Notes: generated from the letters alone by a model not told the origin. A stretch of DNA of 64,000 bases from Mucilaginibacter corticis (GCF_007558865.1 NZ_VLPK01000001.1:62001-126000); one strand, 5' to 3'. Numbered from the stretch's first letter, positions 37,385 through 46,407 are shown. Numbers and translations: made by a program.

Positions 37385-38092
37385 CTATCTGTACGTTAAT
37401 TTTACAAACATTTCTTCTAATGTGTTTACATTATTTTTACGCTTTAGATTTTCGGGCGTATCGTTTGTTACAATTTTTCCTTTGTTGATGATAATGACGT
37501 GGTCGCAAACCGCTTCCACTTCCTGCATGATGTGTGTAGATAAGATAATGGTTTTTGTTTTACCCAAGTCGAGTATTAACTGCCGTATGCCGATCAGCTG
37601 GTTTGGATCGAGGCCCGAAGTGGGTTCGTCCAATATCAATACCTGCGGGTCATGCAGGATCGCCTGCGCCAGGCCGATGCGTTGTTTATAGCCTTTTGAT
37701 AGCTGACTTATCTTTTTGTGTTGCTCGGGGCCGAGTCCTGTTTGCTCAATAATATCGGCAATGCGTTTTTCCGGCTCATGAATCTGGTGGATACCTGCTA
37801 CAAATGCCAGCGATTCCTTAACATACATATCTGTGTACAGCGCATTGCTTTCGGGCAGATAGCCTATGTTGCGTTTAACCTCAAGTGGCTGGGTGCTTAC
37901 GTTAAAACCGCATACTTCGGCCGTGCCACTGGTTTGCGGAATAAAGCAGGTGAGGATCTTCATGGTGGTTGATTTGCCCGCGCCGTTTGGGCCTAAAAAG
38001 CCAAGCACACCCGGCCCGGTCTCAAAGCTGATGTTATCAACCGCCTTTTGTTCGCCATAAATTTTTGTTAAACCTGCAACCCTGATACTCAT
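37385..38092 (-). CDS. gldA: GldA-type ABC transporter ATP-binding protein
   Basis: 235 residues. Walker A GFLGPNGAGKST (about 31-42), Q-loop region GYLPESNALY, signature variant QLSKGYKQRIGLAQ, Walker B VLILDEPTSGLD and H-loop STHIMQEVE. The sequence type (signature LSKGYKQR, C-terminal NTLEEMFVKLTYR) and the nearby gldFG fusion identify it as the gliding-associated GldA. It powers the GldAFG transporter at the cytoplasmic membrane. Its own product ends soon after the ABC core, with no long C-terminal extension. Confidence 0.85.
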   Translation of the reverse strand: MSIRVAGLTKIYGEQKAVDNISFETGPGVLGFLGPNGAGKSTTMKILTCFIPQTSGTAEVCGFNVSTQPLEVKRNIGYLPESNALYTDMYVKESLAFVAGIHQIHEPEKRIADIIEQTGLGPEQHKKISQLSKGYKQRIGLAQAILHDPQVLILDEPTSGLDPNQLIGIRQLILDLGKTKTIILSTHIMQEVEAVCDHVIIINKGKIVTNDTPENLKRKNNVNTLEEMFVKLTYR

Positions 38093-38172
38093 GGTTCAAA
38101 TGTAGAAATTTGGAGGGATGATTTAAAACATTGCTGATTTAGTGTATTATCATAGTGATATTGTTAGCATGT

Positions 38173-38648
38173 CCGCTCTTGGCCGCGGATGGCTTTTACT
38201 TTTTGCTTGATCAAAAAGTAACAAAAACTAAGCGTAGCGACCTCATGAACACCTCAAAAACAAACAATAGGTGAATAAATCAAGTCAGCAAAGAGGCTTC
38301 TTTGCGCTCACGGCTTTTGCCCGGCAGTCCAGGTAAAACCTCGGGCCGCGCCTCTTTTGCCCCGCTGTCGCACCCACAAATCCCATGTTTCAGCAAAACC
38401 TGCGAATGCCCGTTCCTACGCACAAGGCCACCATTGTTTTACCTTCCCTCATCCGAAGCTTTTTTGCTGACATTTCGGTTATGAGCAATAATTTGTATCT
38501 GTACAAAATTCAAAAAAAAAAGCGCAAAGGCCGGTCAGGGCGCGCGGCCGGGAGTCTGGCCCTCGGCTGATGGCAGCGATCGGCCTGACTTGATTTTTTG
38601 GTTACTTTTGGATCAAGCCAAAAGTAACAGCCTTAGCGGCAATTGAGC
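38173..38648. repeat. Composite of two inverted structured elements (copies 2 and 3)
   Basis: Fills most of the 38093-38713 gap. Right unit (38526-38648, plus): stem arms GTCAGG (38534-38539)/CCTGAC (38584-38589), the shared block GCGCGGCCGGGAGTCTGGCC, then CTTGATTT and the hairpin GTTACTTTTGG (38601-38611)/CCAAAAGTAAC (38618-38628). Left unit (38173-38360) is an inverted diverged copy: hairpin TTACTTTTT (38196-38204)/AAAAAGTAA (38213-38221), AAATCAAGTCAG, and stem arms GCAAAGAGGC (38288-38297)/GCCTCTTTTGC (38350-38360). The outer ends are near inverted repeats of about 55 bp. No credible protein is encoded. Confidence 0.7.
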
Positions 38649-38713
38649 GCTACAAAGCGACAAGTTGCGCTACAACAACACGTGGTATAGTTTACGACAG
38701 AAAAACTGTAGGC

Positions 38714-39022
38714 TTAGTCCTTCTTCTCTTTTACAATCACAAAAACATCCTCATTATCTTTACGCATGAGGTATTTTTCGCGAGCAAATTTTTCAAGCTT
38801 TTGCGGATTGGTGGTAAGCTCGTCAAGGTCCTTGGCAACCTTTGTGGTTTGCTCTTTATAAAAATCGCGTTCCTGTTTCAAATTGCTTACTTCCTGGTGG
38901 TACTGGTATTGCGACAACAGATCATTTTTATCAAAAAAAGTCATCCATACCACAAAAGCCACCGTTACCAGGAAAAATTTATTTCTGAAAAGGTCTACCA
39001 ACCGTTGCATATTGTTGAACAC
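38714..39022 (-). CDS. FtsB/DivIC-family septum formation protein
   Basis: 102 residues: a short cytoplasmic start, one transmembrane helix (FFLVTVAFVVWMTFF, about 16-30), then a coiled coil with heptads (YQYHQEVSNLKQERDFYKEQ) and the family's C-terminal EKFAREKYLMRKDNEDVFVI, where the KFAREKYxM core is diagnostic. It acts in the divisome with FtsL/FtsQ-like partners. It lies downstream of eno and the helicase on the same strand; an eno-ftsB neighbourhood is common in bacteria, which supports the call. Confidence 0.85.
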   Translation of the reverse strand: MFNNMQRLVDLFRNKFFLVTVAFVVWMTFFDKNDLLSQYQYHQEVSNLKQERDFYKEQTTKVAKDLDELTTNPQKLEKFAREKYLMRKDNEDVFVIVKEKKD

Positions 39023-39085
39023 GTAATTTTATTTAAAGCTATTTAAAAAATTTAACTGATGCAAATATGCTTATTAACTTGTTAA

Positions 39086-39159
39086 CAGATTTGCAGAGAT
39101 TAGTTAATTAGTGATTAGAGATTAGGTTTTATAGCGATGGGTTTAAAACCCATCGCTAT
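39086..39159. repeat. Reiterated ATTAG words and a near-perfect 29-bp palindrome
   Basis: 39090-39127 reiterates GAGATTAG/TTAGTGATTAG words, which also occur at 57358-57380 and 58950-58985. Next to it ATAGCGATGGGTTT (39131-39144) and AAACCCATCGCTAT (39146-39159) form a 14-bp-arm palindrome around one base. It sits 12 bp past the helicase stop and may end that transcript, but has no T-run. Confidence 0.55.
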
Positions 39160-39170
39160 GGTTTGCCTAA

Positions 39171-40481
39171 TTATCTGCGTTTCCCGCCACTAAGGTTACC
39201 TTCGGCCGAACGGTTATTGCCGCCACCGCCCCCCGGGCGTTTGGGCCTGTCGGCACGGCCAAAGCCGCGGCCTCTTTTTTGTCCGCCGCCTTTGCCTTTT
39301 GGTTTGTCCTGGCTTGCGGCATGTTTAGCCACAATGCTTTGCGGACTCATCACATATGGGTGAGCATCATTAACCGGGATGTCCTTGCCTATCAGCTTAT
39401 GGATATCCTTTAAAAAATCTATCTCTTCGGCATCGCAAAAAGTAAATGCTATACCGCTTGCCCCCGCCCTGCCGGTACGGCCAATGCGGTGTACATAGGT
39501 TTCGGGGATATTAGGGATCTCGTAATTAATTACGTGGGTCAGTTCGTCAATATCGATACCGCGGGCTGCAATATCGGTGGCGATTAAAACACGTGTGGTA
39601 CGGTTTTTAAAGTTGGTTAAAGCCCGCTGGCGCGCGTTCTGCGATTTATTGCCGTGGATAGCCTCGGCCGTAATATTTAACTTATGCAGGTCCTTTACCA
39701 CCTTATCGGCGCCATGTTTGGTACGGGTAAATACCAGCGCAGTTTTAATTTCTTTATCTTTTAAGATATGTGCCAGTAATGAACGCTTGTCGTTCTTCTC
39801 AACATAGTACAGCTCCTGCTGAATCGTATCGGCAGTTGACGATACCGGGGTAACCTCTACCTTTTCAGGATTAGTAAGGATAGAATCTGCCAGATGCTGA
39901 ATTTCTTTAGGCATAGTGGCCGAAAAGAACAGCGTCTGCCTTTTTGCAGGCACCTTGGCAATTACCTTTTTAACATCGTTTACAAAACCCATGTCCAGCA
40001 TACGGTCGGCCTCATCCAATACCAGCATTTTTATCTGGTCAAGGTGAACAAAGCGCTGGTTCATCAGGTCAAGCAAGCGGCCCGGTGTGGCAACCAAAAT
40101 ATCAACACCACGGCGCAAAGCATCAACCTGCGGATTTTGCGACACGCCACCATATATCACCAAATGTTTTAAACCGGTATGCCTGCCGTAAGCGGCAAGG
40201 CTCTCGTTTATTTGTATGGCCAGTTCGCGCGTTGGGGTAAGTATCAGCGCCTTGATGGTTTTTTGTTCTTTATGCTGCAGCCTGTCCTGGTAAAGCAGCT
40301 GTAAAATGGGTATAGAGAAAGCAGCCGTTTTACCCGTACCGGTTTGCGCGCAGCCTAAAAGGTCGCGGCGTTGCAGTACAATGGGTATGGCTTGTTCTTG
40401 TATGGGCGTGGGTGTAGTATATCCCTCTGTTTTTAAAGCCCTGAGGATCGGCTCAATTAATTTTAAATTTTCAAATGACAT
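39171..40481 (-). CDS. DEAD-box RNA helicase, RhlE type
   Basis: 436 residues with all helicase motifs in order: the Q motif PTPIQEQAIP, I AQTGTGKTAAF, Ia PTRELAIQ, Ib TPGRLL, II DEAD in VLDEADRMLDMGF, III SAT, IV LVFTRTK, V ATDIAARGIDI and VI HRIGRTGRAG. The C-terminal tail (about 395-436) is rich in Gly, Lys and Arg, as in cold-adapted RhlE proteins that bind RNA without sequence specificity. It is a cytoplasmic ATP-dependent RNA remodeller in ribosome assembly or mRNA decay. It lies between eno and the FtsB-like gene. Confidence 0.93.
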   Translation of the reverse strand: MSFENLKLIEPILRALKTEGYTTPTPIQEQAIPIVLQRRDLLGCAQTGTGKTAAFSIPILQLLYQDRLQHKEQKTIKALILTPTRELAIQINESLAAYGRHTGLKHLVIYGGVSQNPQVDALRRGVDILVATPGRLLDLMNQRFVHLDQIKMLVLDEADRMLDMGFVNDVKKVIAKVPAKRQTLFFSATMPKEIQHLADSILTNPEKVEVTPVSSTADTIQQELYYVEKNDKRSLLAHILKDKEIKTALVFTRTKHGADKVVKDLHKLNITAEAIHGNKSQNARQRALTNFKNRTTRVLIATDIAARGIDIDELTHVINYEIPNIPETYVHRIGRTGRAGASGIAFTFCDAEEIDFLKDIHKLIGKDIPVNDAHPYVMSPQSIVAKHAASQDKPKGKGGGQKRGRGFGRADRPKRPGGGGGNNRSAEGNLSGGKRR

Positions 40482-40676
40482 GTATTGTATCTTATAATTA
40501 TGTGCTAACGCGATTGCATAGCGGATCTGAAGAGTTGTCGGTGATCAAAACCGTAAAGCTAACGGGTATTTATTGGTACAAAGATACGGTTTTTTATTTG
40601 GTCTAAATGGTGGATAAAAATTGGTTAGTTATTTCGGTCGCGCGGGGACTCACCCAATCTGCGCTTCGCTGGACCT

Positions 40677-40714
40677 GCCCTCTCTTCCGCAAGCGGGAAA
40701 GAGGGCTTTTTTTT
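40677..40714 (+). terminator. Strong terminator-like hairpin inside a repeat region
   Basis: GCCCTCTCTTCCGC (40677-40690) pairs with GCGGGAAAGAGGGC (40693-40706) with one mismatch and one wobble around AA, followed by eight T. No plus-strand gene precedes it, so it is probably part of a dispersed repeat rather than a gene terminator. Confidence 0.6.
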
Positions 40715-40737
40715 AACCACCCTCTTATTACTTCTAT

Positions 40738-40848
40738 TACTTGCGCTCGTTTGCAACGAGTGCTTAAGCTGGTTTTGAGATTGCATCTCGTCAACCGCAT
40801 CGCAGATGCTAAAACATATTAAGCACTCGTTGCAAACGAGCGCAAGGT
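40738..40848. repeat. Symmetrical four-hairpin inverted-repeat element
   Basis: The ends form a perfect 27-bp inverted repeat (40741-40767 with 40820-40846). Inside, four small hairpins occur in mirror order: CTCGTT-TGC-AACGAG, GAGAT-TGC-ATCTC, GCATC-GCA-GATGC and CTCGTT-GCA-AACGAG. The design is the same as the element at 4883-5012. It fills the middle of the eno-helicase gap (40482-40910). Confidence 0.7.
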
Positions 40849-40855
40849 GGTGAAC

Positions 40856-40884
40856 AAAAAAGGCCCTGATAAAATCAGAGCCTT
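40856..40884 (-). terminator. Terminator of eno
   Basis: On the minus strand AAAGGCTCTGAT pairs with ATCAGGGCCTTT around TTTT, followed by a T-run. It lies 27 bp after the eno stop. Confidence 0.85.
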
Positions 40885-40910
40885 TAACCTTTTAGCTTTT
40901 GCCTTTCAGC

Positions 40911-42218
<1,308 letters not shown>

Positions 42219-42271
42219 TTATTCGGTTATGTATCTTAGTGTAAATAGTACACCCAAAACTTTTAGTTTTT

Positions 42272-42303
42272 CAAAGATACAATTTCCATTAAATAAGTGG
42301 CAA
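42272..42303 (-). promoter_or_regulatory. Promoter of eno
   Basis: Minus strand: TTG (42301-42303), 21-nt spacer, TATCTTTG (42272-42279), an exact TAnnTTTG. It lies 65 bp before the eno ATG. Confidence 0.65.
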
Positions 42304-42351
42304 AATTGTTTAATATTAACATAAATTTAATTTAGCACCTGCCAAAATAAT

Positions 42352-42927
42352 TTACTCGGAATCCATATCGGTACCGGTAACATCGGTAGCCATAACCATG
42401 ATCAATTGTTCTTTGCCGGAGGTGATGCCGTGCGATGTGATCCTCACACGGATGGCGGTGCCGTCTTTTTTAAGGTGCGTCCAAACGCCCGAGTCGTTAT
42501 ACGCATTCGTCAGGTTTTTTATGGCCGTGTGTACCACGGCTACATCGCTTTTGGGGCGGATGTCTAAAACGGTCATGTTAAAAAACTCTTCGGGCGTATA
42601 GCCGTATTTGGCAACTGCCGCATTGTTAACCGCAGTAAAATTCAAGGTGCGGCGGTTATAGATCCACATGGGCGAAGGGTTAGCTTCAAAATAGCTGCGG
42701 TATTGTTTTTCGCTTTCTTCTAAGCGGCTATCATGTTTCAGGATGAGTTTGTAGAGTATAATACCGGTCACCAGCACATAAAAGAAACCTTTTATACTGC
42801 TTAAAAACAACACAAAAGAAGCATCCATAGACCCTTTCATCAAGTCAAGCAGCTTATCGCTCAAAATGATCCATAAAAGGCCTGATATGGTGTAAATTAC
42901 CGCTATCTTAACTGCGCCGGATCTCAT
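42352..42927 (-). CDS. Membrane-anchored PAS-domain protein without an output domain
   Basis: 191 residues. Two transmembrane helices (about 7-25, IAVIYTISGLLWIILSD; about 40-63, FLSSIKGFFYVLVTGIILYKL) are followed by a short linker helix and one PAS domain (about 75-188) with PSPMWIYNRRTLNFTAVNNAAV and VWTHLKKDGTAIRVRI. The N-terminal part matches the membrane module of sensor histidine kinases, but the frame stops right after PAS, with no kinase, GGDEF or HTH domain. No kinase remnant is visible downstream. Either a genuine stand-alone sensor or a truncated kinase. Confidence 0.75.
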   Translation of the reverse strand: MRSGAVKIAVIYTISGLLWIILSDKLLDLMKGSMDASFVLFLSSIKGFFYVLVTGIILYKLILKHDSRLEESEKQYRSYFEANPSPMWIYNRRTLNFTAVNNAAVAKYGYTPEEFFNMTVLDIRPKSDVAVVHTAIKNLTNAYNDSGVWTHLKKDGTAIRVRITSHGITSGKEQLIMVMATDVTGTDMDSE

Positions 42928-43022
42928 TAATCAGGTTAAAATCGTAAAGGGTTTAATCAACTTACGATATTAACAAAAAAAAAGATTGTCCTAAAATTTA
43001 TGCACTTTTTTGTTGGCAATCA

Positions 43023-44120
43023 CTACTCCCACTTAAAAGTTTTAACTGCGACGGTATAAATTACCACTCCCCAGATTAACATTACCAGTACCTGGTGCGA
43101 TACATCCATTAAACTTGCACCCTCAAAGGCTACTTTGCGCAAGGCATCATTTAAATAAGTGAGTGGCAACGCCCTGCTGATGGGCTGCAACCAAGCCGGG
43201 AAAACATTGATAGAGAAAAACGTACCTGACAATAAAAATTGCGGCAGGGTGATCATGTTAGCAATCGGCGGTACGGTACTTTCATTTTTGGCGATGCCCG
43301 ACACTACGAAACCGAAGCCCATAAACACGACCACCCCGATGAGAGACAGCAGCAGCATATTGAGCACCGTGACGGCCCCATGCACCAGCGTAAAACCAAA
43401 AGCAAACTTACCTATCAGTATGATAAACAAAGCGCCGATCAGCGCGAAAGAGATCCTGGCTATGGCCTCGCCTATTACAATGCTGTAACGTTTAACCGGC
43501 GTTGCAAAAAAGCGTTTGATAACCAATGTTATCCGCAGGCTTAAAAACACAAAGGCGGTACCAAATACACCGGTACTTAACAACGCGAACCCAAGCTGGC
43601 CCGGTAAAATAAAGTCAATGGTTTTATACTCGCGGCCTGATATGGTTGTTTCTTTTATTTCGGCCACCGGCGGCGGGCCATTAGGGATATGCGCGTTGAT
43701 CTCGTAAAATATATTATTCAGTGCAGACCTTAAAATATTCTCCTTTTCGCCCGAAGCCTTGCTGTACTCAATGTTAGCTGTAAAATATGGCGCGACGGTA
43801 TTTTTCTGAATATTGATAATGGCATCAATAGTGCCTTTTTGCAGGTTGGACTGCATTTGTTCAGGCGTTTGATCATGTATAAGCTTTACAATGCTCACCT
43901 TTTTCAGCGCCTGGTAAACCGGGTTAAGCGTATCATTGGTTTTGGCAACACCGACATCAACAGATATCACCCCGCCACCGCTGATAAAGCCAAACACCAA
44001 AATAAATATCAACGGAAAAAGCAGCGTAAACACCACCGACGACGGGCTGCGCACTATGGAACGGAAACTTGCTTTAGCTATAGCCAGCGTGGCTTTAAAG
44101 TTACTGTATTCTTGGTTCAT
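43023..44120 (-). CDS. ABC-2 type transporter permease
   Basis: 365 residues. The N-terminal cytoplasmic helix and first transmembrane segment (about 20-48, SSVVFTLLFPLIFILVFGFIS) are followed by a large extracytoplasmic domain (about 50-170) and five C-terminal helices (about 180-365). This is the layout of YhgE/DrrB-like exporters. It lies 90 bp after the ATPase gene on the same strand and forms an exporter with it. The substrate is unknown; drug- or lipid-export is typical. Confidence 0.85.
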   Translation of the reverse strand: MNQEYSNFKATLAIAKASFRSIVRSPSSVVFTLLFPLIFILVFGFISGGGVISVDVGVAKTNDTLNPVYQALKKVSIVKLIHDQTPEQMQSNLQKGTIDAIINIQKNTVAPYFTANIEYSKASGEKENILRSALNNIFYEINAHIPNGPPPVAEIKETTISGREYKTIDFILPGQLGFALLSTGVFGTAFVFLSLRITLVIKRFFATPVKRYSIVIGEAIARISFALIGALFIILIGKFAFGFTLVHGAVTVLNMLLLSLIGVVVFMGFGFVVSGIAKNESTVPPIANMITLPQFLLSGTFFSINVFPAWLQPISRALPLTYLNDALRKVAFEGASLMDVSHQVLVMLIWGVVIYTVAVKTFKWE

Positions 44121-44213
44121 TGGTTCAATAGTTCATTTGTTCATTAGTATCGTACTGCTAATTTGGCAACGCCTTGCACGGCTGCCAACTGCCGACTAAA
44201 AACTGCCGACTCA
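44112..44213. repeat. Reiterated-word intergenic tract
   Basis: 44112-44147 reiterates GTTCATTGGTTCAATAG-type words and 44182-44211 reiterates CTGCCAACTGCCGACT-type words. It sits between two genes of one ABC operon. No hairpin terminator is evident. Confidence 0.5.
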
Positions 44214-44975
44214 CTCCGCCCGCCACTCCTTACCTGTCATGTTAATAAATACATCTTCAAGGCTGGCCAGCTTTACTTCTTTAGGCCGCTCAAAGCCTGA
44301 TGCTACCAGTTTATCAATAAAATTATCCGGCGTATCCACACCTATAATGTTACCGCCATCAACAAAGGCAACGCGGTCACAAAGTACTTCGGCCTCGTCC
44401 ATGTAGTGGGTGGTTATCACTACGGTGGTTCCCTGGTCGCGGATCTCGCGGATCAGGTCCCATAAATTACGGCGTGCCTGCGGGTCGAGGCCTGTTGTAG
44501 GTTCGTCCAGGAAAACAATGCGCGGATTATTGATCAACGTGGTGGCTATAGAGAACCGTTGTTTCTGGCCGCCTGACAGTTCTTTGTATTTAGCTTTGGC
44601 CTTATCGGTTAGCGCAACCTTCTTCAGCATTTCAAGCGGACTGCGCTGTATGCCATAAAGTCCCGAGAAAAGCTCAATCAGTTCTGAAAGATTCAGGTTA
44701 GGGTAATAACCCGCCGCTTGTAATTGTACACCGATGCGTTTTTTTATGCTACCGGCATCAGTATCAATATTGAAGCCATCAACAGTTATTTCGCCTGATG
44801 TTTTTTCGCGCAGGGTTTCAATGATCTCGAGCGTGGTGGTTTTACCGGCGCCGTTAGGGCCAAGCAGGCCGAAGATCTCGCCTTCATAAACCTCAAAGCT
44901 GATGCCCTTTACCGCGTTGAAATCACCGTAGTTTTTTACCAGGTTTTTTACTGTAATTATGGATTTTTTTGCCAT
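44211..44975 (-). CDS. ABC-2 transporter ATP-binding protein
   Basis: 254 residues. Walker A LLGPNGAGKTTTLE (about 37-50), Q-loop GVQLQAAGYYPNL, signature LSGGQKQRFSIA, Walker B IVFLDEPTTGLDPQ and H-loop TTHYMDEAE. It is a CcmA/DrrA-type ATPase pairing with the downstream ABC-2 permease. The C-terminal KEVKLASLEDVFINMTGKEWR is the usual end for this class. Confidence 0.92.
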   Translation of the reverse strand: MAKKSIITVKNLVKNYGDFNAVKGISFEVYEGEIFGLLGPNGAGKTTTLEIIETLREKTSGEITVDGFNIDTDAGSIKKRIGVQLQAAGYYPNLNLSELIELFSGLYGIQRSPLEMLKKVALTDKAKAKYKELSGGQKQRFSIATTLINNPRIVFLDEPTTGLDPQARRNLWDLIREIRDQGTTVVITTHYMDEAEVLCDRVAFVDGGNIIGVDTPDNFIDKLVASGFERPKEVKLASLEDVFINMTGKEWRAE

Positions 44976-45070
44976 GGCGCAAAAATGCTGTAGAAAATTG
45001 GATTATCAATGATTTTTTTAACGGATCACTGTAATATTACAGTAATCCGTAATAACATAAGTAGCTGTTA

Positions 45071-45169
45071 TTATTTTACCAAATGACCTACCAGGTGCAA
45101 AGCCGCAACCGCGTGCGCAATAAATTTGGTGATAATAAGCAAGGTAGGCACTGTTAATAATGTTGTCAT
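45071..45169 (-). CDS. 32-residue hydrophobic peptide, hypothetical
   Basis: A short minus-strand frame starting MTTLLTVPTLLIITKFIAHA and ending VAALHLVGHLVK: almost wholly hydrophobic with three histidines, one membrane helix. It is the only coding candidate in the 428-bp gap 44976-45403. A weak -7-like CACATTTG lies about 30 bp upstream. Not recognised and possibly spurious. Confidence 0.35.
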   Translation of the reverse strand: MTTLLTVPTLLIITKFIAHAVAALHLVGHLVK

Positions 45170-45363
45170 GATCTTGTTATGATTTACAGTACAAATGTGC
45201 CTGTAAAATCAAAAATCACACAGGGTTATTAGGTAAAGCGGGGGATATTGTCGGTAAATGAGGGTGGCGGGTGGATGAGTTGCGTAAAACAAGCGTTGTT
45301 GTAAAACATGAGATCATCCCTTCATTTACGCAGGTAAAATTTCATAAAATGATGCTTTTTTAG

Positions 45364-45371
45364 TATTTTTG
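45364..45371 (+). promoter_or_regulatory. -7 element TATTTTTG for the nucleotidyltransferase module
   Basis: Exact TAnnTTTG, 32 bp before the ATG at 45404. The same TATTTTTG precedes the ParE-type module at 52612. Confidence 0.4.
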
Positions 45372-45403
45372 AGTAAAGCCCGTTATAATAGACCCAGAAA
45401 AAA

Positions 45404-45628
45404 ATGAGTGTTAAAAGGAAAATTCAAATGGTAGTCACTCAAGTAAAAATGGATGACGAAGATAATTTGGATGTTAACTTTTGGATGAGCAGAACCGCTG
45501 CTGAAAGGCTGGCTGAAGTTTTTCGTTTAAGACAGAATTATTTTACATGGGCCGATGGATCTTTTCCTGATAAAATGGAAAAAATTGTTCATCGAAGACA
45601 AATAATATGTTCGAACCCGACTTTATAG
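45404..45628 (+). CDS. Small partner protein of a nucleotidyltransferase module
   Basis: 74 residues. The core DNLDVNFWMSRTAAERLAEVFRLRQNYF resembles the (W/F)xxxTPxERLxxVxxLR segment of small proteins often encoded just before MNT/DUF6036-type nucleotidyltransferases. It overlaps the next gene by 22 bp, so the two are translationally coupled. Probably one half of a toxin-antitoxin-like pair; which half is toxic is unknown. Confidence 0.65.
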   Translation: MSVKRKIQMVVTQVKMDDEDNLDVNFWMSRTAAERLAEVFRLRQNYFTWADGSFPDKMEKIVHRRQIICSNPTL

Positions 45629-46053
45629 ATTTTATTGAACTCTTAAATAAGCACGCTGTAGAATATATGGTGATAGGTGCGCACGCGCTTGCTTTTCATG
45701 GCCGGCCACGCCATACAGGCGACTTGGATATATGGGTAAAACCTAGTGATGAGAATGCAAATAAACTGGTGGCGGTGCTAGATGAGTTTGGATTTGGCTC
45801 GCTTGGACTTAGCGCATCTGACTTTTTGAAAGAAAACTACGTTACTCAATTAGGCTATCCGCCATTGCGGATCGATATTTTAAATACTATTTCAGGGGTT
45901 GAATTTAATGAAGCCTATTTAAACAAAATAACCGGAGAGGCAGATGGGTTAAACATCAACTTTATCAACATAAGCGACTTTATTAAGAATAAAGAAACAA
46001 CCGGACGAGCAAAAGATCTGGGAGATATTGCTTCGCTTAAAAACAAAAAGTAA
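45607..46053 (+). CDS. Nucleotidyltransferase-fold protein (DUF6036/AbiEii-like)
   Basis: 148 residues. The nucleotidyltransferase core reads EYMVIGAHALAFHGRPRHTG followed by DLDIWVKPS: the G(A/S) motif and the DxD metal pair (D45/D47 region). A downstream third acidic residue is in LRIDIL. The rest is a short helical C-terminus ending TGRAKDLGDIASLKN, typical of DUF6036-type proteins. The family uses NTPs to modify RNA or protein partners, and many are in toxin-antitoxin systems. Coupled to the 74-residue gene upstream. Confidence 0.78.
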   Translation: MFEPDFIDFIELLNKHAVEYMVIGAHALAFHGRPRHTGDLDIWVKPSDENANKLVAVLDEFGFGSLGLSASDFLKENYVTQLGYPPLRIDILNTISGVEFNEAYLNKITGEADGLNINFINISDFIKNKETTGRAKDLGDIASLKNKK

Positions 46054-46087
46054 CATCAAAACAGACCCTTCAGACACGGTGCAATTG

Positions 46088-46300
46088 TTACTTCTTCCCT
46101 CTCTTTAACTCACTTTCAGATTTTAAAACCGTAGCACCCGACTCCTGCTTAATTTCATAAGCCGGTTCGTCCTTGCTGGCCTTGCGTTTTACTTTTGTCC
46201 CTTTAATGGTTTTCTCGGTGGTATGGGTATGTTCTTTGGTGATCTTGCCCTCGGCCTCGTGGGCTCCCCAGTTCCAGTGTACGGTGTCTCCTTTTTTCAT
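46088..46300 (-). CDS. DUF2945 (HVA1/Tudor-like) small protein
   Basis: 70 residues, basic. MKKGDTVHWNWGAHEAEGKI is the characteristic start of DUF2945, followed by a Lys/Glu-rich strand region TIKGTKVKRKASKDEPAYEI and VLKSESELK. Small SH3/Tudor-like fold; function unknown, sometimes linked with stress genes. It is convergent with the nucleotidyltransferase gene. Confidence 0.82.
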   Translation of the reverse strand: MKKGDTVHWNWGAHEAEGKITKEHTHTTEKTIKGTKVKRKASKDEPAYEIKQESGATVLKSESELKRGKK

Positions 46301-46321
46301 GGCGATGTAATTTAAATTCGT

Positions 46322-46350
46322 GTAAGAGGCGCTAAGTATCGCGCTTCTAC
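46322..46350. repeat. GTAGAGGCGC-type dispersed hairpin
   Basis: GTAAGAGGCGCTAAGTATCG then CGCTTCTAC: an imperfect palindrome upstream of the DUF2945 gene. Its words recur in the paired hairpins at 55453-55526. Confidence 0.5.
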
Positions 46351-46407
46351 AACTATATGCAAAAGAGCTGCCAAGATCAGGATTGAAATTACAAGTGCTA
46401 AAATAAC

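Noticed and set aside
38302..38570. Short open frames inside the structured repeat
   Set aside because: Overlapping frames in a region explained by inverted structured elements; Pro/Ser/Arg-rich composition typical of non-coding GC-rich repeats.
40603..40822. Open frames on both strands in the eno-helicase gap
   Set aside because: Both run through the terminator-like hairpin and the inverted-repeat element; the overlap is a product of symmetry.
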